NCBI GenBank assembly: GCA_902524045.1
Contig: CABZBT010000005.1
Location: forward strand, 1-48,018
Reading direction: 5' to 3'
Source: an uncultured Pelagibacteraceae bacterium
Lineage (GTDB): Bacteria > Pseudomonadota > Alphaproteobacteria > Pelagibacterales > Pelagibacteraceae
Length of the DNA stretch: 48,018 bases
In this document: positions 7,406 to 15,414 of the stretch, piece by piece
Position numbering within the stretch: position 1 is the first letter of the stretch
How the letters are laid out: every line of letters starts with the position of its first letter
Position numbers and translations under genes: made by a program
The notes under the pieces: model-generated
What the model was told of the DNA's origin: nothing
The model's input: the letters and a program-made list of their open reading frames with translations, nothing else
Database searches by the model: none

Positions 7406-8767
7406 TTAATTAGCAAATAAAGTCTCAGGCAACCAAAGTGCTATTCCTGGAAATAAATACATTAAAACCATTGCTAAAATTACAATTCCTAAAAATGGCA
7501 TTATACCGCTAAATATTTGCATCAATTCAACATTTCTTGATTGCACACCTTTTAAATAATAGGCAGACATTGCCATTGGCGGGGTTAAAAATGAAGTTTG
7601 TAAGTTTAATGCAATCAACATTGCAAAGAAATATGGATTAACTCCAAAAAATTCAACTAAAGGTAAAAAAATTGGAACGAAAATAATTAAAATTTCTGTC
7701 CATTCTAGCGGCCACCCTAATAAAAAAATAATTATTTGGGTTATTACTAAGAATTGCCAAGGCTGAAGATTTAAAGATTTAAAGAAATGTTCAAATACTT
7801 CATGACCACCTAAATAAGAAAAAACAGAAGCGAAAGTCCAAGAACCGATAAACAACCACATAATCATAGCTGTTGTTTTTGCTGTTAAAAATACTGACTC
7901 TTTAAAATTTTTCCATTTTAAAGTTTTATAGAAATAGGAAAGCACTAAAGCACCAAAAGCACCCACTGCGGCAGCCTCTGCTGGAGTAGCAATACCCGCA
8001 AGTATAGTCCCCAAAACTAAAATTATAAGTGAAAATAAGGGTAAAAATGAAACTAAAACTTCTCTCATAATTACAGATGGTGGTGGTATCTCTTCTGCAG
8101 CTGGCTTTGGAGCTATTGATGGATTTAACCAAGCCCTGAAAACTGCATAACCAATGTATAATCCGGCTAACATCAGTCCTGGAAATATTGCGGCAGCAAA
8201 TAATCTTAAAGGAGATAACTGAGCAATAACAGAGTAAACAATTAACATAATACTTGGTGGAATTAAAATTCCTAAGCACCCTCCAGAACAAATTATTCCA
8301 GATGCAAATTTTTTATCATACCCTGCTTTGACCATTGCTGGCCAAGCTAAAAGTCCCATTAAAGTAACAACAGCTCCAATAATTCCTGTTGCTGTTGAAA
8401 ATAAAGTACAAGTTATTAATGCTGCAACTGCCATTGAAGCAGGAAGTTTGTGAGAAGCTAATCGTATTGCAAAAAATAATTTTGCAACTATTCCCGCTCT
8501 TTCAACTAAATAACCCATGAATAGAAAAAGTGGCACGGCGGTCAAGACATTGTTGTCCATTACAGTATAAGTATTTTGCACAAAAAGTTGGAATATCCTA
8601 TTATCAAAAAGATGTTCCATTTTTGTTGGATCGAAGTAAGCATAATATCCAAAACCCAAACCCATTGCCATTAATGTGAATGCAATAGGGAAACCTAATA
8701 AGACAGCAAATAAAAATATCCCCATCATCATAATTGCTACTTCTGGATTTGTAAGACTAAATAACAT
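7406..8767 (-). CDS. dctM: TRAP transporter large membrane subunit (DctM type)
   Basis: This is the 12-helix subunit that carries solute with sodium in a tripartite ATP-independent periplasmic transporter. At 453 residues it is slightly longer than the simplest DctM proteins. Hallmarks visible are LFLFMGYLVERAGI, TATGIIGAVVTLMG, SGGCLGILIPPSIMLIVYSV, ATPAEAAAVGAFGALVL and LNLQTSFLTPPMA. The sequence resembles the subgroup often annotated mannitol/chloroaromatic (FcbT3-like), which also includes 2-oxo/2-hydroxyacid carriers. It overlaps the small-subunit gene by 11 bases and is followed after 6 bases by the amidase. Confidence 0.95.
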   Translation of the reverse strand: MLFSLTNPEVAIMMMGIFLFAVLLGFPIAFTLMAMGLGFGYYAYFDPTKMEHLFDNRIFQLFVQNTYTVMDNNVLTAVPLFLFMGYLVERAGIVAKLFFAIRLASHKLPASMAVAALITCTLFSTATGIIGAVVTLMGLLAWPAMVKAGYDKKFASGIICSGGCLGILIPPSIMLIVYSVIAQLSPLRLFAAAIFPGLMLAGLYIGYAVFRAWLNPSIAPKPAAEEIPPPSVIMREVLVSFLPLFSLIILVLGTILAGIATPAEAAAVGAFGALVLSYFYKTLKWKNFKESVFLTAKTTAMIMWLFIGSWTFASVFSYLGGHEVFEHFFKSLNLQPWQFLVITQIIIFLLGWPLEWTEILIIFVPIFLPLVEFFGVNPYFFAMLIALNLQTSFLTPPMAMSAYYLKGVQSRNVELMQIFSGIMPFLGIVILAMVLMYLFPGIALWLPETLFAN

Positions 8768-9347
8768 CGTCTACATTTCCTTTCTGAGCAGTTCTCATTA
8801 ATATTTTTTCAGTTTCCTCTGCATCTGCTGAAACTCTTTCTGGCCAACCACCTTCTTTAATACAAATTAAACATCTAAATACCTCACTAATACCTTGTAA
8901 GGTTAAAAGAGTTCCTGACAAAGGTATTAAAGACTTTGCCATATAAATTTGTATTTGTGCTGGGCTATTCCAGCTAGTCTCTCCAATTTTCCAAGCCAAA
9001 GCAGCATATTCATAACCATAAAAGGCAAGAGCGATAACACCTGGAAAAAAGAAAATAAAATATAAAACCAAATCGATATAAGCCTGTGTTTTTTGAGAGA
9101 ATAATCTATAGATAACATCTCCTCTAACGTGCGCTTCAGTTGATAATGTATAAGCACCTGCCATCATAAAAATTGCTCCATACATTTGAAGACTAAAATC
9201 AAAATTCCATAAAGTGGGAGCGTTAAGTGCGTATGCCATAAATACCTCATAGCATGTTCCACCCATTAAGATAACTATGCACCAGGAAAAAGCCTTACCC
9301 ATCGAGACACTTAAACGATCAGCAAACTTTATATATGATCTCATCAT
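8757..9347 (-). CDS. dctQ: TRAP transporter small membrane subunit (DctQ type)
   Basis: A 196-residue protein with four hydrophobic segments, as expected for the DctQ subunit that supports the large TRAP subunit in the inner membrane. The N-terminus (MMRSYIKFADRLSVSMGKAF), the ALNAPTLWNFDFSLQMYGA segment and the GDVIYRLFSQKTQAYIDLV stretch fit this group. Either of the two leading ATG codons could be used. It begins 86 bases after the end of the binding-protein gene, past a strong terminator hairpin, so it should be made at a lower level than the binding protein. Confidence 0.93.
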   Translation of the reverse strand: MMRSYIKFADRLSVSMGKAFSWCIVILMGGTCYEVFMAYALNAPTLWNFDFSLQMYGAIFMMAGAYTLSTEAHVRGDVIYRLFSQKTQAYIDLVLYFIFFFPGVIALAFYGYEYAALAWKIGETSWNSPAQIQIYMAKSLIPLSGTLLTLQGISEVFRCLICIKEGGWPERVSADAEETEKILMRTAQKGNVDDVI

Positions 9348-9386
9348 AGATATAAACTTTTATTGAATTGCAGTTGATTAATCAAA

Positions 9387-9416
9387 TAAAAAAGGGGGCC
9401 TAAGCCCCCTTTTATA
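9387..9416 (-). terminator. Hairpin terminator between TRAP binding-protein and membrane-subunit genes
   Basis: A 10-bp stem (AAAAGGGGGC at 9390-9399 with GCCCCCTTTT at 9404-9413) encloses the loop CTAA. A/T tracts on both sides make it usable in either direction. It sits after the dctP-like gene and before dctQM on the same strand. The usual purpose of such a site is partial termination, giving much more of the periplasmic binding protein than of the membrane subunits. Confidence 0.9.
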
Positions 9417-9433
9417 AAATTTACAAAAGTTAA

Positions 9434-10591
9434 TTATATCTTAACTTTTCCAATTGGACCAAACTCATTTTCATAAGCAAGTTTGTAATTTGGCTGATTC
9501 ATCAGCAAGTATTTCATTACTCTCTTCGCATATGATTTCTGAGAATCGACAACTTTCTTAAAGAAAGGATCTTTCTTATTGAAATCACCGATCACCTTAT
9601 CCCAACCTTTCAATTGTTGAGCTAAAATTTCATCAGAAGTTTGGTAAACATTTACTTTATGCTCATTCATCAACTTAGCTAGGTCAGCTGAGTATCTTAC
9701 TAGAGCTTTAAAGTAGTTATCACTGTTTGCAGCATAAGCAGCATTTTTCAATATTGCTTGGTGTGCTGGTGATAAACTATTGTATGTTTTTTTATTTACC
9801 GGTATCTCAAACATCTCTTGAGATTGGTGGAAGCTTCCTAAGTGATAGTGCTTAGAAACATCTTGCATACCAAATTGAGAGTCTGAAGTTGGGTTGTTAA
9901 ACTCAGCTGCTTCAATCAAACCAGTTTTCATAGCTGGTTGGATTTCACCACCTGGTAATTGTCTAACTACCATTCCCATTGCAGTTAAAACGTTAGTCGC
10001 TAAACCAACCGTTCTATACTTCATACCTTTAACGTCAGATACTTTAGTTACATTCTTTTTGAACCAACCAAATGGCTGCGCTGGCATAGGCATATGGAAA
10101 AAACCAATATAATCGAAACCTACTTTTGCAAGTGTTTCATCATATAGTTTTCTTCCTCCACCATACTCCATCCATCCCATAACTTCTTGAGATGACATAC
10201 CGTATGAAGGACCAGTTCCAAATAAAGATGCAGCTGGATTTTTACCATACCAATATGCTGTCACCCAGTGACCCATATCAACTACACCAGAACTTACTGC
10301 TTGTCCGATTTCTGAAGTCTTTACGACTGCTCCAACTGGTTGAAGATCAATCTTAAGTGTACCTCCAGACATTTCATCTACCATTTTGCAGTAGTCTCCG
10401 GCCATTTCAAAAAAGATGTTTGCTCCACTTGGCCATGCAGCTTGCATCTTTAAAGTTTTGTGACCGCCAGCAGTTGCTATGTTTGGCATTGCAACAGCTG
10501 CTGCAGCTACAGCACTTGCTTTAGCAGCAGTTTTAAAGAACTTACGTCTTGAAGATGTTTTTATCTTCAATGATTTGTTTTCTTTAGTCAT
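9434..10591 (-). CDS. dctP: TRAP transporter periplasmic solute-binding protein
   Basis: The 385-residue binding protein captures the solute in the periplasm. It opens with a twin-arginine signal (SSRRKFFKTAAKAS, about residues 13-26) followed by an Ala-rich stretch ending ATAGG, so it is likely Tat-exported. The mature part (TLKMQAAWPSGANIFFE, then MVDEMSGGTLKIDLQPVGAV) belongs to the large group including dimeric TakP (2-oxoacids) and the Thermus lactate-binding protein. The invariant-looking arginine lies in KYRTVGLATNV (about residue 193), and EFNNPTSD follows. Neighbouring 2-hydroxyacid enzymes favour a lactate-like or oxoacid ligand; this is inference. The strong AGAGGAG ribosome site can be paired away by an upstream hairpin. 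Confidence 0.94.
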   Translation of the reverse strand: MTKENKSLKIKTSSRRKFFKTAAKASAVAAAAVAMPNIATAGGHKTLKMQAAWPSGANIFFEMAGDYCKMVDEMSGGTLKIDLQPVGAVVKTSEIGQAVSSGVVDMGHWVTAYWYGKNPAASLFGTGPSYGMSSQEVMGWMEYGGGRKLYDETLAKVGFDYIGFFHMPMPAQPFGWFKKNVTKVSDVKGMKYRTVGLATNVLTAMGMVVRQLPGGEIQPAMKTGLIEAAEFNNPTSDSQFGMQDVSKHYHLGSFHQSQEMFEIPVNKKTYNSLSPAHQAILKNAAYAANSDNYFKALVRYSADLAKLMNEHKVNVYQTSDEILAQQLKGWDKVIGDFNKKDPFFKKVVDSQKSYAKRVMKYLLMNQPNYKLAYENEFGPIGKVKI

Positions 10592-10592
10592 T

Positions 10593-10625
10593 ATTACTCC
10601 TCTTAAGTTAATTAACTGGAGTAAT
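10593..10625 (-). promoter_or_regulatory. Hairpin that can sequester the ribosome-binding site of the TRAP binding protein
   Basis: On the minus strand AUUACUCC (10625-10618) is the exact reverse complement of GGAGUAAU (10600-10593), which is the Shine-Dalgarno sequence directly before the AUG at 10591-10589. The 17-base loop holds the palindrome AGUUAAUUAACU, which could form a competing small hairpin. Another short hairpin (UUAGA-AAGAC-UCUAA) lies further upstream in the 116-base leader. Formation of the 8-bp helix would block translation, so this is a good candidate translational switch. Confidence 0.5.
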
Positions 10626-10707
10626 TAAACATAGAATCAAATTAGAGTCTTTCTAAAAAAACGTGTTGATGCCGCAGAAATTTAATTAAATTCAATCTAG
10701 GGTAGTA

Positions 10708-11661
10708 TTAATTAACTTTATTTACACAATTTCCAGTGTTGAAAAACTCATCAATATTATCAATTGCTAAATTGGCCATTGCAATTCTAGTGTCTTTAGT
10801 TGCACTTCCTAAATGAGGTAAAATGAATGCTGATTTAATTTTAAGATAACCGGGATTTAAATTTGGTTCATTCTTGTAAACATCTAAACCTGCTGCATAA
10901 ATTTTTCTTCTATTGAGCGCGTCTATTAAAGCTTCGTCATCAACTATATCACCTCTTGCAACATTTGTTATCACTGCTCCTTTTGGAAAATATTCAACTG
11001 TTTCTCTATTTATCATGTTTTCTGTTTCTTTAGTTGCGGGACAACAAATAGATAAGACATCTGACGCTGAGAAAAGACTTTTAATATTATCATGATAAGT
11101 TGCTCCATTTTCTTTATCTTCAGATAACTTTGATCTATTGTGATAATGTATCACCATACCTAAAGACTTTGCTATTCTTGCAATCTTTTGTCCAATCCTT
11201 CCCATCCCTAAAACACCCAACCTAGCTCCAGTTAATTGCTTACCAATTAAATAATCTGCTGACCATTTCCAACCACCATCTTTCGCAGACTGAATACCTT
11301 CTGAAGCTCTTCTACATGCACCTAAAATTAATAGTATACCGATTTCTGCCGTAGCATCAGACAATACATCTGGAGTATTAGTAACTGCGATACCTTTTTC
11401 TTTAGCAGCATTTAAGTCGATATTTCCAAAACCTACTGCAAAGTTTGAGATAATCTTAATTGTATCTGGCAACTTGCTAATAGTTGCTTTGTCCATTTTA
11501 TCAGTAAGTGATGTTAAAATTCCATCACAACCTTGGCTCATATCTATTACTTTGGATTGAGAATATAGCTCATCATTGGTATTAAATACTGGATTAAATG
11601 TTTTAGATGCTTTATCTTCACTATCTTTGATCAATTTTCTTGTAATCAAAATTTTTTTCAT
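10708..11661 (-). CDS. D-isomer-specific 2-hydroxyacid dehydrogenase (glyoxylate/hydroxypyruvate reductase-like)
   Basis: An NAD(P)-dependent enzyme interconverting 2-oxoacids and D-2-hydroxyacids. The Rossmann motif GMGRIGQKIARIAKSLGM is at about residue 150. The catalytic Arg is in VARGDIVDDEAL, the Glu in GLDVYKNEPNLNP and the His in LPHLGSATKDTR. I start at the ATG at 11659-11661 (MKKILITRKL), the family's normal beginning, giving 317 residues; a TTG at 11674-11676, overlapping the upstream stop as TTGA, would add five residues. It follows the GlcD-like oxidase and precedes the TRAP binding protein. Glyoxylate reductase is the likeliest activity, but the substrate is not fixed by sequence. 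Confidence 0.9.
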   Translation of the reverse strand: MKKILITRKLIKDSEDKASKTFNPVFNTNDELYSQSKVIDMSQGCDGILTSLTDKMDKATISKLPDTIKIISNFAVGFGNIDLNAAKEKGIAVTNTPDVLSDATAEIGILLILGACRRASEGIQSAKDGGWKWSADYLIGKQLTGARLGVLGMGRIGQKIARIAKSLGMVIHYHNRSKLSEDKENGATYHDNIKSLFSASDVLSICCPATKETENMINRETVEYFPKGAVITNVARGDIVDDEALIDALNRRKIYAAGLDVYKNEPNLNPGYLKIKSAFILPHLGSATKDTRIAMANLAIDNIDEFFNTGNCVNKVN

Positions 11662-11672
11662 AAACTTTTTTA

Positions 11673-13046
11673 TCAATTAAGATCGAATATCTTGCCAGGA
11701 TTCATAATATTGTTTTGATCAATACTTCTTTTAATTAACTTCATTAAAGGAATATTGTCTCCATGCTCTTTTAGAAGATATTCTTTTTTATGAAGACCCA
11801 CACCATGTTCTCCAGTTATTGTTCCGTTTAATTCTAGTGTCTTTTTAATCAACAAATCATTAAATTCTCTTATTTTTTTATAAGTCTCTTTTTTTTCAGG
11901 ATCAAATGGTAACAATACATGAAAATTACCATCTCCAAGATGACCCACCATTGGAGCCCTAAGTCCAAATTTTTTTGCTTGCTCCTCAGCATAATTTACG
12001 CACTCTGTTATATTTGAAATAGGTAGACACACATCTGTTGAGTATACTCTTCCGTTATTTATTAAAGCTTTTACAGAATAGTATACATCCCATCTCGCCC
12101 TCCAAAGTTTATTTCTTTCTTCTAAATCTTTAGCCCATTTAAAAGAGCTACCATCATTATCTTTGGAGATTTCCTCCACGATTTTGATATTTTCGTTATT
12201 AGATAATTCTGTGCCGTGAAATTCAAAAAAGAGTGTTGGTGTTTCTTCAACATTAGTTAATTTTGAGTAATTTATACTTATGCCCATTTGATCTTTGTTG
12301 AGCATTTCAATTCTTGCAATTGGTACACCATATTGAATTACTTGTTGTGCAGTTTGAACTGCTTTCTCCAAAGATGGAAAATGACAAACAGCAGACATTA
12401 TGCTTTCTGGTATAGGTGAGAGCCTTAATTGAACTTCAGTTATTATCCCTAGTGTTCCCTCAGAACCTATAAATAAATTCGTTAGATTATAACCTGCTGA
12501 AGTTTTTTTTGTTCTTCCGCCTGTATTGATAATATCACCAGTAGGCATAACAACTGTAAGACCTGTGATAACAGTCTTCATAGTACCGTATTTGACTGCC
12601 ATTGTTCCAGAAGCTGATGTAGAAGCCATGCCACCAATAGCTGCATTTGCGCCTGGATCGATTGGAAAAAAAACACCATCTTCTCTCAAATATTCGTTTA
12701 GTTGCTCTTTTGTTACGCAGGCTTGAACTCTACAATCAAAGTCCTCGGCATTAACACTTAAAATTTTGTTCATCTTTTCTAAACAAATGGTTATTCCCTC
12801 CTCATTACCTACAACATTACCCTCAAGTGAGGTTCCTGTACCAAAGGGCACTACAGGAATTTTATGTTCATTACAAAGTCTTAGTATTTGAGAAACCTCT
12901 TCATTGGTTTCCGGAAATACTACAGCTTTTGATAAAATCGGATCATAGGTATCTTCACCTCTCGCATAATTTGTTCTAGTAGATATAGAAGTTGAAAATC
13001 TTGAATTAAAAATTTTTTTAAGCTCGGTTTGTACTTGATCATTCAT
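11673..13046 (-). CDS. FAD-linked oxidase, GlcD / D-lactate dehydrogenase family
   Basis: A 457-residue flavoenzyme that oxidises a 2-hydroxyacid such as D-lactate or glycolate to the oxoacid. The FAD-binding PCMH domain shows PVVPFGTGTSLEGNVV (about residue 67), GANAAIGGMASTSASGTMAV and LFIGSEGTLGIITEV. The C-terminal cap has the histidine region GHLGDGNFH and ITGEHGVGLHKKEYL. It has no iron-sulfur half, so it is a stand-alone single-subunit enzyme, most like D-lactate dehydrogenases. Its stop overlaps or nearly abuts the downstream hydroxyacid dehydrogenase. The neighbouring FMN oxidases may cover the L-isomers. Confidence 0.92.
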   Translation of the reverse strand: MNDQVQTELKKIFNSRFSTSISTRTNYARGEDTYDPILSKAVVFPETNEEVSQILRLCNEHKIPVVPFGTGTSLEGNVVGNEEGITICLEKMNKILSVNAEDFDCRVQACVTKEQLNEYLREDGVFFPIDPGANAAIGGMASTSASGTMAVKYGTMKTVITGLTVVMPTGDIINTGGRTKKTSAGYNLTNLFIGSEGTLGIITEVQLRLSPIPESIMSAVCHFPSLEKAVQTAQQVIQYGVPIARIEMLNKDQMGISINYSKLTNVEETPTLFFEFHGTELSNNENIKIVEEISKDNDGSSFKWAKDLEERNKLWRARWDVYYSVKALINNGRVYSTDVCLPISNITECVNYAEEQAKKFGLRAPMVGHLGDGNFHVLLPFDPEKKETYKKIREFNDLLIKKTLELNGTITGEHGVGLHKKEYLLKEHGDNIPLMKLIKRSIDQNNIMNPGKIFDLN

Positions 13047-13085
13047 ATGAAAGAATATTAATAAAGATTAAGAGAAAAATACAGC

Positions 13086-14252
13086 TTATTTAGTTAGCAT
13101 TTTCTTTATGTTTTCTAAAGCCTGTGAAATATTATCTCTTGAAGCTGCAAAGCTAAATCTTACGTAATTTTGGCAGGTTTCACCAAAAGCTGACCCTGGC
13201 ACTATTGCCACTCCTGCTTCATGCATAGCCTTTCTAGCAAACTCTGCTCCATTCATCCCTGTACCAATTACTTTAGGAAATGCATAAAAAGCTCCACCGG
13301 GTAAACTACATTCGACGCCTGGTAAATCATTTAAACCTTTATAAATTATATCTCTTCTTTGAGTAAATTTTTCCATCATGGCATCAATTGAATCGTCGGG
13401 ACCATCTAATGCAGCAATACCTGCAAATTGAGCAGCAGCATTAACACATGAAACACTGTTAATTAACAATTTATTAACATGTTCAACTAAATGTTGTGGC
13501 CAAAAACTCCAACCAAGTCTCCATCCAGTCATTGAATAAGCTTTGCTCCATCCCTCTAACACTATTAATCTTTCTCTTAATTCTGGATAATTAAAAAATG
13601 TTGGCATTTCTTTTCCATCAAAAATTTGTCTGCTATAAATCTCATCACTAAGTATTGTTACATGAGGGTGTTTCTTAAGACCATCAGCTAGAACATCAAT
13701 ATCCTTTCTATCCACAAAGCTTCCAGTTGGATTGTTGGGATTAATTAGAATTAACAATCGAGTTTTATCTGTTATTAAAGACAATATTTTATCTGGATCG
13801 AATTTTAGATCTTTATTTTCTGTCAGATCATATGGAACTGAAGTTGAACCTGTGTAATTTATCATAGACTCATAGATTGGGAATGCAGGTGTTGGATGTA
13901 TAATTTCTGCTCCTGGCTCACCGAAACATTGGATAGCATAACTCATTGTAGGCTTTCCGCCTGGCATTATTATTATTCTTTCAAAATCAATATCTACGTT
14001 ATAACGTTTTTTTATCCATCTAGTTACTGATTGACGACACTCTGGGATACCATTTGACATAACATATCCATGATGTCCGTCATCAAGTGCTTTTTTAGCG
14101 GCCTCAACAACATGTTTTGGAGTTTTAAAATCTGGTTGCCCTAACCCTAAATGGATCATAGGTTTTCCTTGAGCTTCTAATTTTTTTGCCTCCGCAAGAA
14201 CCGTAAATGCGGACTCTGTACCTAATCTCTCTAGACTTTTAGCTAACTTCAT
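13086..14252 (-). CDS. Class I/II PLP-dependent aminotransferase
   Basis: A 388-residue fold-type I aminotransferase of the AspC-like group. Visible landmarks are HLGLGQPDFKTP near the N-terminus, LINPNNPTGS (about residue 175), SDEIYSRQIFDG, the PLP-lysine in LEGWSKAYSMTGWRLGW (about residue 235) and the terminal arginine in NYVRFSFAAS. It exchanges an amino group between an amino acid and an oxoacid. Placement between the FMN and FAD 2-hydroxyacid oxidases suggests it aminates or deaminates the 2-oxoacid they produce (for example pyruvate/alanine or glyoxylate/glycine), but that is inference. Confidence 0.92.
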   Translation of the reverse strand: MKLAKSLERLGTESAFTVLAEAKKLEAQGKPMIHLGLGQPDFKTPKHVVEAAKKALDDGHHGYVMSNGIPECRQSVTRWIKKRYNVDIDFERIIIMPGGKPTMSYAIQCFGEPGAEIIHPTPAFPIYESMINYTGSTSVPYDLTENKDLKFDPDKILSLITDKTRLLILINPNNPTGSFVDRKDIDVLADGLKKHPHVTILSDEIYSRQIFDGKEMPTFFNYPELRERLIVLEGWSKAYSMTGWRLGWSFWPQHLVEHVNKLLINSVSCVNAAAQFAGIAALDGPDDSIDAMMEKFTQRRDIIYKGLNDLPGVECSLPGGAFYAFPKVIGTGMNGAEFARKAMHEAGVAIVPGSAFGETCQNYVRFSFAASRDNISQALENIKKMLTK

Positions 14253-14262
14253 AATTTATCCT

Positions 14263-15414
14263 CTATTTTCTATAGATTAATTTTGAACTATTCAACTCTT
14301 TTAAATTTTTACAGCCCATTAAAACCATATTTCTATTTATCTCATCGTGCATGTTTTGAAGTAAATGTTCAACTCCTTGTTGGCCCCCTGCGGCCAAAGA
14401 GAACAAAAACATTTTTCCAAAACTGCAGGCTTTTGCACCTGCTGCTATAGCCTTCAAAACATGTGTTCCTCTTCTTACGCCTCCATCCAAAATTATTTCT
14501 AATTTATCCCCTACAGCATCCGAAATTGCTTTTACTTGATCAAAAGGTGATCGTGATCCATCTAACTGCCTGCCTCCATGGTTTGAAATCATTATAGCAG
14601 TACATCCAATATCAATAGCTCGTTTTGCGTCTTCGATCGACATAACTCCTTTAAGCGCAAAAGGGCCATTCCACCTTTTGGCACAATACTCTGCATCTTT
14701 CCATCCCATTAAAGGGTCATACTGCTCATTGATGTATTCAATTACTGATTTTGCAATATTTGTTCCTTTATCTGTCTTCTTTTTTACGTTTGAGAGTTCA
14801 AATTTTTTTCCAGTTAAATAATTAAATACCCAGCTTGGCCTCATTGCAAAGCTCATCAAGCTTTGAAAAGTAAGTTTTGGTGGCGTTGTGAACCCTGTTC
14901 TGTGATCCTTTTCTCTATTGCCAGCAACTAAAGTATCAACTGTTAGGCACATAGCATCAAACCCAGATCTTCTAGATCTATCAATTAGGTCGTCAGTTAT
15001 TGATTGATCTTTATGAACATAAAGTTGAAATAATTTTGGACCGCTAGAAATATTAGATATCTCCTCAATTGAGTTATTACTCATAGATGACATACTGTAA
15101 AATGTTCCAAATTTTTCTGCTGCTTTTGCTGAAGCTTTATCACCATCAACATGATAAAGTCTTTGCATTGCAGCTGGAGAAAGAAAAATTGGCATATCTA
15201 TTTTTCTTCCAAACAAAGTTGTTGATAAGTCAGGTTTACCAACTTTGGCCAGAACGTTTGGCACTAAATCACACTCATTAAATGAGTCTGTATTTCTCCT
15301 AAGAGTAGACTCGTCGTCTGATCCTCCGTCTATGTAATGAAAAATTGGTGCTGGAAGATTTTTTTTTGCTAATTTTCTAAAATCATTAAAGTTATAGCAA
15401 TTCTTTAAACTCAC
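14263..15414 (-). CDS. FMN-dependent alpha-hydroxyacid dehydrogenase (LldD-like), copy 2
   Basis: A 383-residue flavin enzyme of the L-lactate dehydrogenase/glycolate oxidase family, which oxidises L-2-hydroxyacids and probably passes electrons to the respiratory chain. It has PIFHYIDGGSDDE at the N-terminus, the FMN-site CLTVDTLVAGNREKDHRTGF, and the catalytic His-Arg region ISNHGGRQLDGSRSPFD (about residue 278), then LDGGVRRGTHVLKA. It starts with GTG (15412-15414), overlapping the stop of the preceding paralogue as TAGTG; the N-terminus (MSLKNCYNFNDFRK) aligns with that of the paralogue, which confirms the start. Confidence 0.93.
   Translation of the reverse strand: MSLKNCYNFNDFRKLAKKNLPAPIFHYIDGGSDDESTLRRNTDSFNECDLVPNVLAKVGKPDLSTTLFGRKIDMPIFLSPAAMQRLYHVDGDKASAKAAEKFGTFYSMSSMSNNSIEEISNISSGPKLFQLYVHKDQSITDDLIDRSRRSGFDAMCLTVDTLVAGNREKDHRTGFTTPPKLTFQSLMSFAMRPSWVFNYLTGKKFELSNVKKKTDKGTNIAKSVIEYINEQYDPLMGWKDAEYCAKRWNGPFALKGVMSIEDAKRAIDIGCTAIMISNHGGRQLDGSRSPFDQVKAISDAVGDKLEIILDGGVRRGTHVLKAIAAGAKACSFGKMFLFSLAAGGQQGVEHLLQNMHDEINRNMVLMGCKNLKELNSSKLIYRK

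Noticed and set aside
7926..8291. Open frame of 121 codons inside the TRAP large-subunit gene
   Set aside because: Shadow of the well-supported dctM frame on the same strand; its translation is Cys/Phe/Tyr-rich with no family resemblance.
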